From Agroathelia rolfsii (Eukaryota > Basidiomycota > Agaricomycetes > Amylocorticiales > Amylocorticiaceae), in assembly GCA_018343915.1 (NCBI GenBank), contig JABRWF010000005.1, positions 407,001-471,000 on the forward strand: a stretch of DNA of 64,000 nt, in the 5' to 3' direction. Numbering within the stretch: the stretch's first letter is position 1; each line of letters starts with the position of its first letter. The notes below the pieces were generated by a model that was given only the letters and a program-made list of their open reading frames with translations, did no database searches and had not been told where the DNA came from. This document shows, piece by piece, positions 36,625-48,080 of this stretch. A program made the translations under genes and the position numbers.

Positions 36625-37731
36625 GATGAAGGAGTAATACTAGTAGTAGCTATGACACACAAGTGATCAATCAAAGGATTGTATGGGGTAAGTTGCACTT
36701 AGGTTGACGCAGCACTGGTGTTGAATATGTGTGATAACAGAGTTAAGTAAACCCAACCATTGCATTGCTTTCACGCTTTACCGCGAATCACGTGACCGGG
36801 AATGACGTGAAACACTGAAACGGCACTCAGGCTTAGCGCACTACATACACCTACCCCAGTACACTACCAGTAACAGGCTACCACGACTATGAATGTACAA
36901 ATAAAGAAATTTTTGTGCAGATGTTACAAATGCTCAATCTATGCGGCGTTATCGCTGGGACCATGGCCCGAATGAATTCTCTGGCGCCTCCACTATCCGA
37001 GTCTGTTGCTGATCCATTGCAAGCATTTGTGTATTGGACATATTTTCTTACACTAGTAGAGACCTTGCTCTTTCTTTGACATTTCCCCTGAAATTAAAAT
37101 ATCTACTTGCCTCTTGGCAGTAATGGCTAGTGGCGGTTCTTCCATTGCTATAGCGTCTATCCCTGAACATGACTCGGACAAGCAACAGGATCTTGAGTTT
37201 TTAAAGCAGTATATCCATTTTCTTGTATCTGTCCTAGCTTACTTTCATATTTCTAGGGAAATTATTCTCTATTCCTTCTTTGATTACTATTATGATTATC
37301 CTTTATACTGGTACTATACCCTGACTACGGCCGTTTTGCCTTTAGTAACCTATACTGATTCATTCGAAATGGATTGCGATGGTTGGATTCTTAGACCATC
37401 CAACGAGCTCCTTTTCTAAGCTCTACCGTCTTATTGTGCAGCCCTTTGGAGACCAGGCAACGTTACCGTTATTGGTTAACATTCATTGAAGCTAGATCTT
37501 ATGAGATTTAATTGGAGACACTGTCGCTGGCTCTGATCTATTTTCTAGTGTTTATGTTTCCAAGATCTCGTACCTTCAACTGTATTTCTTCGCTCCATGC
37601 ACATGTAGCTTGTAATCGTCGTAGAACTGCTTTGCCTATGACTTGAATGTACGTATCCGATTGTTATAAAAGACAATATACTGGTGTGTTTCCTATTGTA
37701 AAAGTGCATAATCTGTGCCGTGGGTTATGTG
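36625..37731. other. Intergenic region between the kinase and the CCT-like gene
   Basis: About 1.1 kb. The left third holds the kinase promoter. A plus-strand open frame at 37114-37419 is Tyr/Phe/Ile-rich (DYYYDYPLYWYYTL) and AT-rich, with no family recognised; I treat it as unsupported. Confidence 0.4.
36788..36795. promoter_or_regulatory. TCACGTGA E-box-like palindrome upstream of the kinase gene
   Basis: A perfect 8-bp palindrome with a CACGTG core, about 165 bp upstream of the kinase start codon. bHLH factors of the Cbf1/Pho4 type bind such cores. Whether it works here is not known. Confidence 0.35.
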
Positions 37732-38715
37732 TTAAATACCAATTCCAAATGTATCCATGTGTTCTTCCACTATTGGCGAACGGACAAAGGGTGATATATC
37801 GGCGGAGGATACGTTCGTATCATTAGTAATTGTTAGTTCAGTCTCCTCACGAGGGTGATTTGTGCTCGTCGGGGCTCCATTATGAGCGCCAGGCACACTC
37901 AGCAACGGAGTGAGCAATCCCGCCGTTCGTCTCGTTGGAATAACTTTGCCTAGTAATTGAAATGAGACACTACACACAAGCCCTAGTTTCAACTTCATCA
38001 ACTTACCCTCCCGTTTAAGTTCATCATAGCCATGCAGCCTTGTCTTGCTACATGTAGGATCACACGATGTCCCTTCATCAACAGCCACATAGTCGATCCC
38101 GCGCTGCGCCAGGAACCCACTGTCAATGACGACTGGTGCATCTTCGATTACCTCGTCCACCCAGCGACAGTGCCGCACGACTTCGCAACGCTCAATAATT
38201 GAGTTCTGCATCGGCGTGCCATTGAGTCCCAGTGGGTCGTCCGGGAAGAGACCGACGAGGAGGTATACAGACGGAAAGGCCAGTTTGGCCTGTCTTAGCT
38301 GCAGCGCATGTCTGTGTTTGCCACAAGATTCATTAGACGCCGGGTGAGCAGGGTGATAAGACAGTATATTAAGCACGCACGCCGTGTTGAATGTGTCGAA
38401 AGCGCCATCAACATATATACGCACGGGCTTCGCACCAGGTGCATAATATGTGTCAACCTGAGAGCTTGCAGCGGACGTCGACCGCGTAAGAGCCTGGCGC
38501 ACATACGCCTGAATCTCCTCCGCAGATAACGATGCCGTGAAGAACTGCTGTTTTGCAGCCTGGGTAGGCGGCGGCTCCGACTTGCCCTGCTGTTGTTGCT
38601 CCTTCAGGTCTGCCAAGCTGGATTCGAGAGACCGCAGGCCAGCTTGAGAGACGCTTGCGCTCAGGTTCGATATCACGTCATAATCGTCGTCGCTCATTAC
38701 AGAGGCCGTATCCAT
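37732..38715 (-). CDS. Choline-phosphate cytidylyltransferase-like protein, probably inactive
   Basis: Resembles CTP:phosphocholine cytidylyltransferase, which makes CDP-choline for phosphatidylcholine synthesis. Spliced order: an N-terminal region MDTASVMSDDDYDVISNLSA rich in Gln/Ser; PVRIYVDGAFDTFN; intron GTGCGT..CAG; TAHALQLRQAKLAFPSVYLL; VGLFPDDP; ERCEVVRHCRWVDEVIEDAP; GFLAQRGIDYVAVDEG; YDELKREG; intron GTAAGT..TAG; KVIPTRRTAGLLTPL; and a polar tail. The fold elements match well, but key sites do not. The HxGH nucleotide-binding motif reads NTAH, the RTEGIST signature reads RTAGLLT, and the substrate-binding lysine region reads LGLNGTPMQNS. There is no amphipathic lipid-binding domain after the catalytic fold. 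About 290 residues. It is therefore likely a paralogue with another role; function unknown. Confidence 0.78.
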   Translation of the reverse strand: MDTASVMSDDDYDVISNLSASVSQAGLRSLESSLADLKEQQQQGKSEPPPTQAAKQQFFTASLSAEEIQAYVRQALTRSTSAASSQVDTYYAPGAKPVRIYVDGAFDTFNTACVLNILSYHPAHPASNESCGKHRHALQLRQAKLAFPSVYLLVGLFPDDPLGLNGTPMQNSIIERCEVVRHCRWVDEVIEDAPVVIDSGFLAQRGIDYVAVDEGTSCDPTCSKTRLHGYDELKREGKLMKLKLGLVCSVSFQLLGKVIPTRRTAGLLTPLLSVPGAHNGAPTSTNHPREETELTITNDTNVSSADISPFVRSPIVEEHMDTFGIGI

Positions 38716-39775
38716 TTCGCTAATTACTTTCCAAAATACCACGCACACACGAGACTGAGAGGGTAAGAGAGACAGAGCAGCCTGAACTCTATATAGGAAT
38801 GCTTATGAATAACATAACCGCGCACAGGGGTATCGGTGGGTATGCGGTATGCTTATCACGAGGTCAGGCATAGTAACTACGTTTGTATACCGCTTCATGT
38901 ACCTAAGACAAACTACGGTGTAAAGGCTGTGGTAATGTTTGAACAAAAATTTAGGGAAGTGTGGTGTGGGTTAGGATGATAACAGTTGGGAGGTATAGTG
39001 CTATGCAAAATTTATATGCAGCACCTGTATAACCATGGCAAAAGCCAAAAGTAAAGAAAGAGAAATCATGCTGTACAGTCAGCCTCTATCCATAGCCCCA
39101 AAATTATCCAGCTCCTTCAAAACACCCTCCTTGGCACTATGTAAACCACGTGTTGAGACTTGATAAAAGGTGGAATAAATCCATTCTGTGGTGTTGGTTG
39201 GGTGGGGGTTGCTCAGCACTCATAGGGAAGGACATGCGCCGTTGGAGTTGTCAATAATGAGGGATATAGTGAGATTGCATGAGTGCATAGCAGTCAGTGT
39301 GGTAGAATGCTTGAACTGGCAAGGGCCAGTCAAGAGGTGGGGGAGTATTGACAGATGGTGACCACAGCACCATCAATAACCCCAAGACTGGGTAGGAGCC
39401 CCCAGTCAGTAGTTGGGCAACCTTCTGGTGAAAGTGAAATGGATGGGAGAAGTGGCAGCGGCCCAAAAAACGGGGGACGGGATGGCCGCTGAGATTAGTG
39501 GCGGTGGTAGGGTAGGGTCATGATGGTGGTAAGAGGGAAAGAAGGTTGCACGAGGTCAGGCTGCCAATGTTGGCTTCAAGTGGAAGCCTGATGCCACCAT
39601 GACGCCACCCAATCACACAAATCAACAATGATCCAGGTTAATCTGAATTGAACAAAATAGCCACAACGCCAGTAGCATAGAGGATTCGATCATACATGCG
39701 TATAGCTTATAATACAATAGCAAGAGCAACGAAGGGGAAAATAAAGAAAAAGACCATCCTCTAACAAACCTGTTT
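38716..39775. other. Intergenic region with a hairpin-rich block
   Basis: About 1.06 kb between the CCT-like start (-) and the SF3B1 stop (-). The left part is AT-rich. The block at about 39200-39600 is richer in GC and packed with short inverted repeats (listed separately). No coding similarity seen. Confidence 0.45.
39310..39407. repeat. Cluster of short inverted repeats
   Basis: Three hairpins in about 100 bp: CTTGAACTGGC..GCCAGTCAAG (39310-39334, one bulge), GATGGTG..CACCATC (39354-39375) and GACTGGG..CCCAGTC (39386-39407). More short arms follow to about 39600, for example AGGCT..AGCCT around 39560-39590. It could be a structured RNA or a piece of a repeat element. Confidence 0.45.
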
Positions 39776-42700
39776 TCAGACGAAGCACTGCAGTGGGTGC
39801 CTGCCATACACGTTCTCGCCCTCACCAAGTTCGCTCAGATCGGGATAGAACGGAACAAGCGCATCAGCTGCTCCCAAATAGAGGGCGTTATAAATACGCC
39901 AGTAAACCTAGGATAAAAATTTAATCTCTGTTTACGCATTAATGATCATTGATCAACTCACCTCGCGAACTTTACGCGCGGGATGGAACAAACCCTGCAA
40001 CACGTAGCTAAGAAGTACCCCAGGACCAAGTGTCACCCGCATAGACTCAATAGCCTCCATCACTGCACCAATAACGTGGGGACTGGTCTCGAAGCAGTTG
40101 GGCCAGACAAGGTTCATCAAATGCAACATGGAGTCTTCGCAGCCCAGACCCGCAACACCGAGCGCCAGGTGCTTGACAATGGTACTGGCCGTTTGTCGGT
40201 GGACCAGGTCGCGATCGGTCAGTGCATCCTCGAGCATAGTCACAACCGAGTCAACATAGTACGCTGACTGCGGCCCGACGTATTCGAAGACGAAGGCAAG
40301 AGCCTTCAAACAACCCGTTCGAACGTTCAACTCGGCAGTTCGATATTCGTTGAGAATGGCAGGGATACACGTGAAGGCTAATAACATTGAGCATTAGTAT
40401 TTGAGTGGGAACTATAACGAGAATGGATACTCACGTCCGCAAGTTTCAGCAACGATAGCAATGGCGACAGTACTACAGACACGGCTCTGACGCTCCTGGA
40501 CACGCAAGTTGGTGAGCAAGACGGAGAGCACGTCCTGGGGACCCAAACTCTTGGCAATATAACCAAACGAGTTAACAGCCGCGCGACGAATACCCTTCTT
40601 ATGCGCCTTCAAGAGATCAAGAAGCTCAAAACAGATACGCATCCACTCGCGAGCGGGCACGAACTCGGCACCACGATCGGCAATACGGCCAATCAAGTTG
40701 ATTGATGCCTCCTGTACCTTTTCGTGTCGGTTACGGAGAATGGGCGTCATTCGCGGAAGGAGATCCTTGACGGGCGGATTCATCTGCGTCATACCGACAA
40801 CGTTGGCGATGGCGCCCTCGGCGGCAATGATACTACCAAGGGTGTCGGGATACTCTTCACCGAGCTGTTCAAACAGGACGAGACCAAGCTTACTGAGCAG
40901 CTGGTCCTCACCACACTGTTTGATGACGACAGCCAGGCGGGAAGTGAGATCGGCAGCCTGCTGACGGACCTTCGCGCTCTTGTTGTTGAGACGCCAAAGG
41001 ATAGTCGAAACGATCTGGGTGAGGTAAGGCTTGACACGGATGCCTAAACGCAGAAATCCGTCAATCAAAAGTGGATGCGCTAAAATAAAATGAAGTTAGC
41101 TCACCGAGAGCATTGACAACGGTACCAAAGCCGTCAAGCATCACCTGATCTTCAGTCGTCTGTTCCTGGAACGAGTAGATGATACCATCCACAAGTCGAA
41201 CTTCAAGACGCTCATCGATATCCGACGCGCCAAGCGTCGCCACGACCTTCGTAATCGTCTCCATCACCATCTTACGGTACGGCTCCGCTTCATCCTTGAG
41301 TTCATTCACAATCCTACCCACAATCTCCGCCACGCCGGCCTTTTGCGCCAGCTCGACGGTGGTCTCGACCACCTGGCGGTAGTTCCTGCGATCGAGGGCC
41401 ATGCGACGGACCCAGAACGACTTGAAGAAGTCCGGCAGAATATCCTGCTTGATATACGCGGGGGTAACACCCTCGGTGGCGGCGCACTGCTTGACGACCT
41501 TGAGCACGATCTTCTTCATCTCTTCGTCGGACGTCTGGAACTCGCGAATGAGGATGACAGTGACTTCCTTGGTGTAATAGGACGCGTATTCAGGGTCCAT
41601 AAGGGGGATGATAAATCCGATAGCCTTAAGGAAGGCAGCGAGACCCTTGCCACGGTGCTGACGGATACCCGTCCACAGAGGCTTCAGGACCTCGTCGAAC
41701 GACTCGATACCGTATGGGGCGGCTGCTTCTGCCAGAGCGGCCAAACCCAACGCAGTCATGGTGCGGACTTTCTGCTGTTCGTCAGAAAGACCGTGAGCAA
41801 TGCAGTTCACCAAATTGCGGAGATGGGGCAAGACAGCGCAGCCCATCATGATGGCGATTTGCTGAACAATACGGATACCTGTATGACGTGCCTGCCAGGA
41901 CTTCTTGCTGCGGCAGACGGCCTTCAAGAATGGTAGAAGAGCAGGGATACCAAGAGCAGAGGCGACAACGGAGAAGGCACGCGCTGTGGTATTACGAACG
42001 TACTCGTCGGCGTGGTCGATATCGGGACGCATGGTCGAGATCATGTGGGCCAGACCAGCAGCCTTGGACAAGTTGGAGATGATCTCACGACCTTCAACAC
42101 GAGCGTAGTAGTCCTCGTCAATGAGAAGAGGTTCAATGACGACAAGGATTTTGTGAACATAAGGTCGGACCAAATCATCGAGCTTGTACAGGACTCGATC
42201 AATGACCTTGACGAGCAAGTGACGTTCTTGGTCCTCAAGAGTACGCTCCATGAGGAGGGGCAAAATCTTGTCAAATAGAGGACCAGCACCGAATTCACGC
42301 GCCTTGTCGGTAATCTGCCTGAGAGCCGTCTTACGGACGGGCGGTGTGCCGTTCTTGATTTTGAGTAGAAGTCGCATGATCTTGCGTTCCTTCATCTCTT
42401 CGACAGAGAGCTCGGTTTCATCTTCTTCCTTGAGAATCTTTGCAAAGTACTCGGCGTCCTCTGCCTTGAAGAAAGCCAAGTTGCCAACGCCAGGGATTTC
42501 AGTAGGCAGCTCCGGAGCCAGTCCAGCAGCTGCAGCGAGGGCCGCTGCGTCAGAGCTCTCTTGGATAGAAAACCCTCCCGTGTCGGCGGATGGGGCGGAG
42601 AGATTGCGTGGACCCGAGACGGCGTAGCCAGGTGGAGGAGTGACAATGACGTAACCAGCGCTGGGCAGGATAGCATCGAGCTCCTCGTCGGTGAGGTAGC

Positions 42701-43403
42701 GATTGTGTTTTTCGTCCTGGTGAATACCGGGGGCGTTCATGATGATTTGAGCCATGGGAGCCTCAGGACCGGAGGCAGCGGGTGCCATGTCCCACCGAGA
42801 GCGCTTGGGGACATCAGCAGGAGTAGCATCCCATCTGGACCGACGTTTCTTGGCACCTGAAGCGTCCAAAGCCTCCTTTGACCACTCACCAGTGTCCTCC
42901 TTGCCAGCTTCTGTATTTTCTTCTCCGGGGGTTTCGACGTCCCATCTGCGCTTGCGTTTGGTGCCCTGCGCCTGGTTCGCGGCGGCAAGCTGCTTTGCAG
43001 CCTCGAGTTCACGCTCGACCTCGTCAAGCTCCGCGGCAGGAGGAGTCTTGTCGAGATCCATCTTCATCTTGCCTTCTTCCCTCTCTTGCCTTTCCTTTTC
43101 TTCGATGGCTCGCTTCACCCTCAGTTCTTCCTGCTCCAGCCTTGCCAACCGCATGGCATCCTTGTATCCTCCTTCGGTTTCCTTGCCTTCTTTAGCGTCC
43201 TTGAACGCATCGGCACTGTCGAGCGCTGTGCGATTAAATCTTCGGTTGTGGTAGTCGCTCTGGCGTGCCGCAATCTGGCGCTTAGAGGCAGTTTCGGCAA
43301 ATGGGTCGATATTTTCTTCCTCTGCCATGGAGGCAAATTCGTCCAGGACATCTTTCGGGACCGTGAACGAGTCCAGCAGTCGCGGGGCGTCATTCGAGGC
43401 CAT
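39776..43403 (-). CDS. SF3B1: Splicing factor 3B subunit 1 (SF3b155/Hsh155)
   Basis: Largest subunit of the U2 snRNP SF3b complex, which clamps the intron branch site during spliceosome assembly. Four exons; the main one runs 43403 to about 41102. The N-terminus holds three tryptophan ULM-like motifs (KRKRRWD, RRSRWD, KRSRWD) that recruit UHM proteins such as U2AF, then [19 protein letters not shown]. The HEAT-repeat superhelix follows with near-identical family blocks: [85 protein letters not shown] and, after introns, [20 protein letters not shown]. It ends [20 protein letters not shown] plus a tail. The lysine equal to human K700 (QQKVRT) is conserved. About 1,145 residues versus 1,304 in human, the difference being in the N-terminal region. 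Confidence 0.97.
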
Positions 43404-44045
43404 GTTGAACTATTAGAATTAGGAAAAGTTTACAAGATAATGAAAGAACGAGAGAAAGACGCTGAGTTTGCTGTGTGGAACGAGACGTAGACGGTCGTGC
43501 AGCTGACTGAGCCGAAGCCCGAGTCATTTCGTACTCCGATATAGCTCAGCCACAGTGCCACCGCCACCGCCACAGATGACAGCGCCCGCACAGTTCCTTT
43601 GCACAAAATCAGATCAATCCCCCCCCCCCCAATATATATATATATATTTGAGTTTCGAGGGGCTCAGCAAGGGGATATGACGCATCACAGCTGAAAGATG
43701 ATCAGGTCTCAAGACGGCAGGCAGAGTTGTCATCAGCAGTGTGATCAGAAGGGAGATCTTGAGCTGGGCATAATCTGCTACAGTACAAAATGATCAAGTA
43801 GCCGTTTGTCAAAATTACAGACTTATTACAATTAGTATTGTGTGGCAGCTGAAAGAGAGCGGAACAGTGGTGACGAAACGGACTGTCGCACACCTTGCTA
43901 TTGCCCATAACTACCACAGCCCCCTTCAGACCTTGATCATAACAAAACACAGCGTAGACCGCACCGCTCAGATAATATATATCAGCTTTCTCTCTCCTAC
44001 TACAATCATCAGCATTGGCAACTCAAAGTTGCCTGAGACCATACT
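43404..44045. promoter_or_regulatory. Head-to-head promoter region of SF3B1 and the RhoGAP gene
   Basis: 642 bp between two divergent start codons, so both promoters must lie here. It has a run of ten or more C residues followed by a TA dinucleotide run at about 43620-43650. No other motif can be assigned from sequence alone. Confidence 0.5.
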
Positions 44046-47000
44046 ATGGCAGTCCTCTCGCTGCCCCTCACGTTCAACAACTCGTTCTGGACACAAGACT
44101 ACAGACGAGGCCTCGAAACCATCTATGGCAGGCTGGAGCAGGGTGCCGCAGAAAACGATGAAATCGTCAAGTTCATTAGGGTCTGATCACGGCTGTTTTA
44201 ACCCTTCTTACGGTGTACTAATACTGCAGTACTCTTGATAGGCACGTGCAGCAACAGAGAAGGCCCTCGCTCTTGCCTTGACCAATCCTGCACTTACAGG
44301 ACAGCCTGGGACAGGCTTCGATGCGGACGATGGTGCATCACTCCTGATGGCCTTCCGTGGCCTGCAGGCAGAGTCTGTGTCTCAGGGGCAGGTCCACGCC
44401 TCCGTCGCCAAGGAGCTCGATAATCTCGTCGCAGACCCATTTGAAGATTGGGCCTTTGGATTCAAAGACCGCGTGAAGCAGAGTAGAAGAACTGTCGTTG
44501 ATGACTGGCTGCGATCATATGAACAAGCACAGGGAGAGGTCAGCCATGCTGTGAACATTATCAACCTGGATCTATGGACTGATTGCTGCCTCAGGTTGCA
44601 AAACTCAAACACCAATATATTGCCAAAGTCCGCAAAGCTGATGAAGCCGAGGACGAGTAAGTTGATTGCATGTTTGTTCCTTCATAGTAGCCCTCCTCTC
44701 ATTGGCCTTCTCTAGCGCCAAGTTCGCCCCAAACCAAGACCTCGACAAGTTTACAACTTCACCTCGTCTTCAACCGCGCGATAATGCCCCCCGTCAACCT
44801 CCTCAACGCACTGCTAGCGTTTCTGAACGGATTGCTAACCGTCTTCGAGATATCCAGCGCAGGACTGCTGCAGCCGCTGCCTCCGCTACCGGCTCGAGTG
44901 ACATCCCAGTGACCGTGACCGGCAGCGACCCGGACTCGAAAGCGTCTCCTTCAGCTGAATCACCAACCAAGATCGACAAGGGAAAAGGCAAAGCTATTGA
45001 TCATGATGATGATGATGACAAGCCACTCTTACAATCTCCTCCGCCGTTGGATGCACCTTTGCCGCCGCCAAAAATGGAGATCAGAACTCCCACGTCTCCT
45101 ATGCCGCCCCCGCCTCCTGAGCCCATCCTACTAGCAGGCTTATCATTACCGCCCGCCGCCGTATCTCAGCTGCTGTCTCGTGCTTCCGAGCAACTGAATT
45201 TGCGCCCCTTCCGCGTTGGCATTCTTGGAGAATACCAGGACTGCTTTACTGGTGAAGAATTTGTTAATTGGCTTAACGAGAACGTCGATGGCTTTGGCGG
45301 AAGCATCGACAAAGCGGAGGACGCAGCTAAAGACCTGACGGAGGGCGAAGGGTTGCTTAGACGTGTTGGTGAATTTGGAAACTTATTCGAGAGCTCGGAC
45401 GAGGCGTACTATCAATTCAGGCCCAAGGTAACCTTCCTTAATTAGTCGCTGTCTTTCGGTACAGCGCTTCTAAGAGATATAATACACAGGCGTTCGAACT
45501 TGATAAAACGCAAAGCAAACCCCAAGATGGTGGACTAACATCACCCACCAGGAGCACATTCGCACCCGTGGCGGACAACCTCCTCAAGCGGTCCGGCACC
45601 TTCGTTAACATGGTCACTAAAGCCATCAACGCCCAAAACACCAACGATCCGCCCCACATCCGCGCACGCCAAGAGGCGGAAGCGGCCGATCAGGCCTACC
45701 GCACGGGTGTGCGCAAGCTCGATCGCCAACGACTCGCGCTCGAAGAGCGCATCGAAGAGGTACTCAAGGCGCTCCAGCACTGGGAGTCTGACCGTCTGCG
45801 AGCAGTGAAGACAGTGTTGCTTCAGTACCAGGGTACGCTTGCGAACTTGCCCAAGGGTCTCGAGTCATCCAACGAGCGCTCATCGACACTCATTGCGTCA
45901 TACAACCCCGAGACGGATCTCAAGGGCCTCATCGAGCGGTACCGTACGGGGCCATTCCGACCCCAGGCGCACGTGTACGAGAGCGTTGTGCACGACGAGA
46001 ACGATGTCGTGTTTGGCATCGACCTCCGCAAGTGGACCGAGGGTGGCCTGTGGGCGACAAGTGAAGAGCAGGCGAAGCAGATAACAGTGCCACCGTTTAT
46101 CACAGCGTTCTTGGCTGGTCTGGACGCGTCGTATGCGCGCTTGCCGGACGATATGGAAAAGCGGAAGGCATGGATTTACGAGGTGCCGCTCCCGTCGACG
46201 CATCATCTTCGCGAGGCGCTCAACTCCGTGCCCGAGGGCAAGCCAATTCCGATAGAGCTATTTACGCAGTACGATGCGCCTGTGATTGCATCGACGTTGA
46301 AGTTATGGCTGCTTGAACTGGATCCCCCGTTGGCGCTGTATGAGGGCTGGGATGATATTCGCAAGCTGTATCCTACAGGTAAAGTTATTTGTCCGCATGC
46401 AATGAAGTTTTTGGAAAGCTAATGGGTGCATTATTCAGTCGGCGCCTCCGCAAAAGCACAAGCGGAAGACCAACAGCCAGAAGATCAGCATATCCAGGAT
46501 CTCAGCGTTGCACTTCAGCGATTGCCAAAAGTTCACCTCTATGTCTTGGATGCACTTGTCACCCATTTGAAGAAGTATGTTATATTCTAACTCCTTTGAC
46601 ATGGATAGTATGCTGATACAAATTTCCAGCTTGATTGATACTACTAAAGTTGAAGAGCCCAACGAGGTTTATATTACCAAGATCGCGCTTTCGATTGGTC
46701 GAAGTAAGCATATCTTGTTTCGTATGACCATGAATGGGTTTTCATCAGCCTTTGCTATTTTCTTTTCACTAGCAATCCTCCGGCCCAAATTCGAGACGGA
46801 TGTAACCGTCCAAGACCGCCACCCTACGCGTAAGTTTTCTTCTCTATCCACCCCAAAAAATCTAGGATCATCAACTGAATCCGTGTTTAGTCCTCTTTAT
46901 CGATCTGATCAAAAACTATGCTGCCATCCTGCCACCAACTATTGCACGCAAGAAGCGTGAATCAGAGCGCAAAGTACCTATTCGCAAGCGCACGGCACCC

Positions 47001-48080
47001 GTGGATATGCGCATGAGCAGGGGCAAGATACAAATCGGCGCCGAGCACCGTGATTTGTTGGCTGCCGTGGAGGCTCAGAGAACGGCGGCGCCGGAGCCTG
47101 GGGTGGTTGCGGCTCCCCAGCCTGTACAGGCTCAAGCCCAGCCTACGTCTGCGTCTGTGCCTGCTCCTGCTCCTGCTCCTGCGCCAGTGACGGCCCCTGC
47201 ACCAGCTGCACCGGCCATTCCTTCGAAGGATGATGACTTGCCCCCTCGGCCGCCTGTTTTCAAGGAGCCCAAGTCTGAGGGCGAGGAGGAAGAGGAAGAT
47301 GAGGAGGAAGAAGAGGATGAGGACGAGGATGAGGAAGAGGAAGATGAGGAGGAGGAAGAAGAAGAAAAAGAAAAGGCGGAGGAAAAGCCGAAGGCGGCTC
47401 CACAGGCAAAGCAAGAGGAAGAAGATGAAGACGAAGAGGACGAGGACGAGGAGGACGAGGACGAGGAGGACGAGGACGAGGAGGACGAGGATGGAGAGGA
47501 TGACGATGACGATGACGAAGAGGATGATGACGAAGAAGAGGAAGAGGAAGAAGAAGAAGAAGAAAAAGCCCCTCCTCGCCCCCAATTCAAGGAACCACCA
47601 CCTGAGCGCGTTGAAGAGATCGATGTACCTGCCCCACCGCCTATGCCTTCCTTCGCAGAGCCTCCACCTGAGACAGACGATGCACCTTCTCCTAATATTA
47701 CGGCTCCTTCACCCGTGAACGTCACGCCACCCACACCTCAGCAAGCAAGGCAGACCCCGACGGATCTCAGACGACAGAGCCTTGCTCAAGCCACATCGCG
47801 GAGTCCGTCCCCTCTCAGCCCTGCAGCAGGATCACCAGCTGTGAACGAGGATGAGCCGGTCGGAGGTCGCGGTGGGGGTGGGCTTGTGCGTGGACCGCGC
47901 ATCTCTCGTGGACCCAGAGCACCTGGTGGTGGCAGCGTGAGCAGTATCGTCAACTCGCTGAACCAGAGGTCGGCTTCTCCTCCACCTGGCAGCCCGACGT
48001 TCAAAAGATTTTCCGGCAACGTCTCCCCTGGGTCAAGGCCGGGGTCTGTATCTGGCCCCAGTACCGGTAGGAGACTCTGA
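44046..48080 (+). CDS. F-BAR/DEP/RhoGAP protein (Rgd2/Rga8-like)
   Basis: Membrane-curvature protein of the Rgd2 type, whose yeast relative acts on Cdc42 and Rho5. First half of the F-BAR: SFWTQDYRRGLETIYGRLEQ, NDEIVKFIR, ALALALTNPA, LVADPFEDWAFGFKDRVKQS and VAKLKHQYIAKVRKADEAED. Then a Pro/Ser linker and a DEP domain (about 45190-45430: FRVGILGEYQDCFTGEEFVN..LLRRVGEFGNLFESSDEAYY). The second F-BAR half follows (YRTGVRKLDRQRLALEERIE, LKALQHWESDRLRAVKTVLL), so DEP is inserted within the F-BAR. The RhoGAP domain runs VPPFITAFLAGLDASY, YDAPVIASTLKLWLLELDPP to IALSIGR and RHPTLLFIDLIKNY. Where most RhoGAPs have the arginine finger (IYRVSG) this one reads IYEVPLP. A 300-bp Glu/Asp tract and a Pro-rich tail close the protein, about 1,150 residues. 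About nine introns. Confidence 0.9.
47281..47572 (+). repeat. Acidic low-complexity (GAG/GAA/GAC/GAT) tract in coding sequence
   Basis: Almost 300 bp of purine-rich codons coding Glu/Asp, with a short lysine/alanine break (EEKEKAEEKPKAAPQAKQ). Includes near-exact repeats of GACGAGGACGAGGA. Expected to be prone to slippage and to produce false open frames on the opposite strand. Confidence 0.9.

Noticed and set aside
37114..37419. Plus open frame of 101 residues between the kinase and the CCT-like gene
   Set aside because: AT-rich, aromatic low-complexity composition, no family, no codon pattern like its neighbours.
47132..47734. Long polyserine and polyleucine/valine open frames on the minus strand opposite the acidic tract
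   Set aside because: They are shadows of the GAG/GAA/GAC-rich coding tract of the RhoGAP gene read backwards; no splice sites or similarity.
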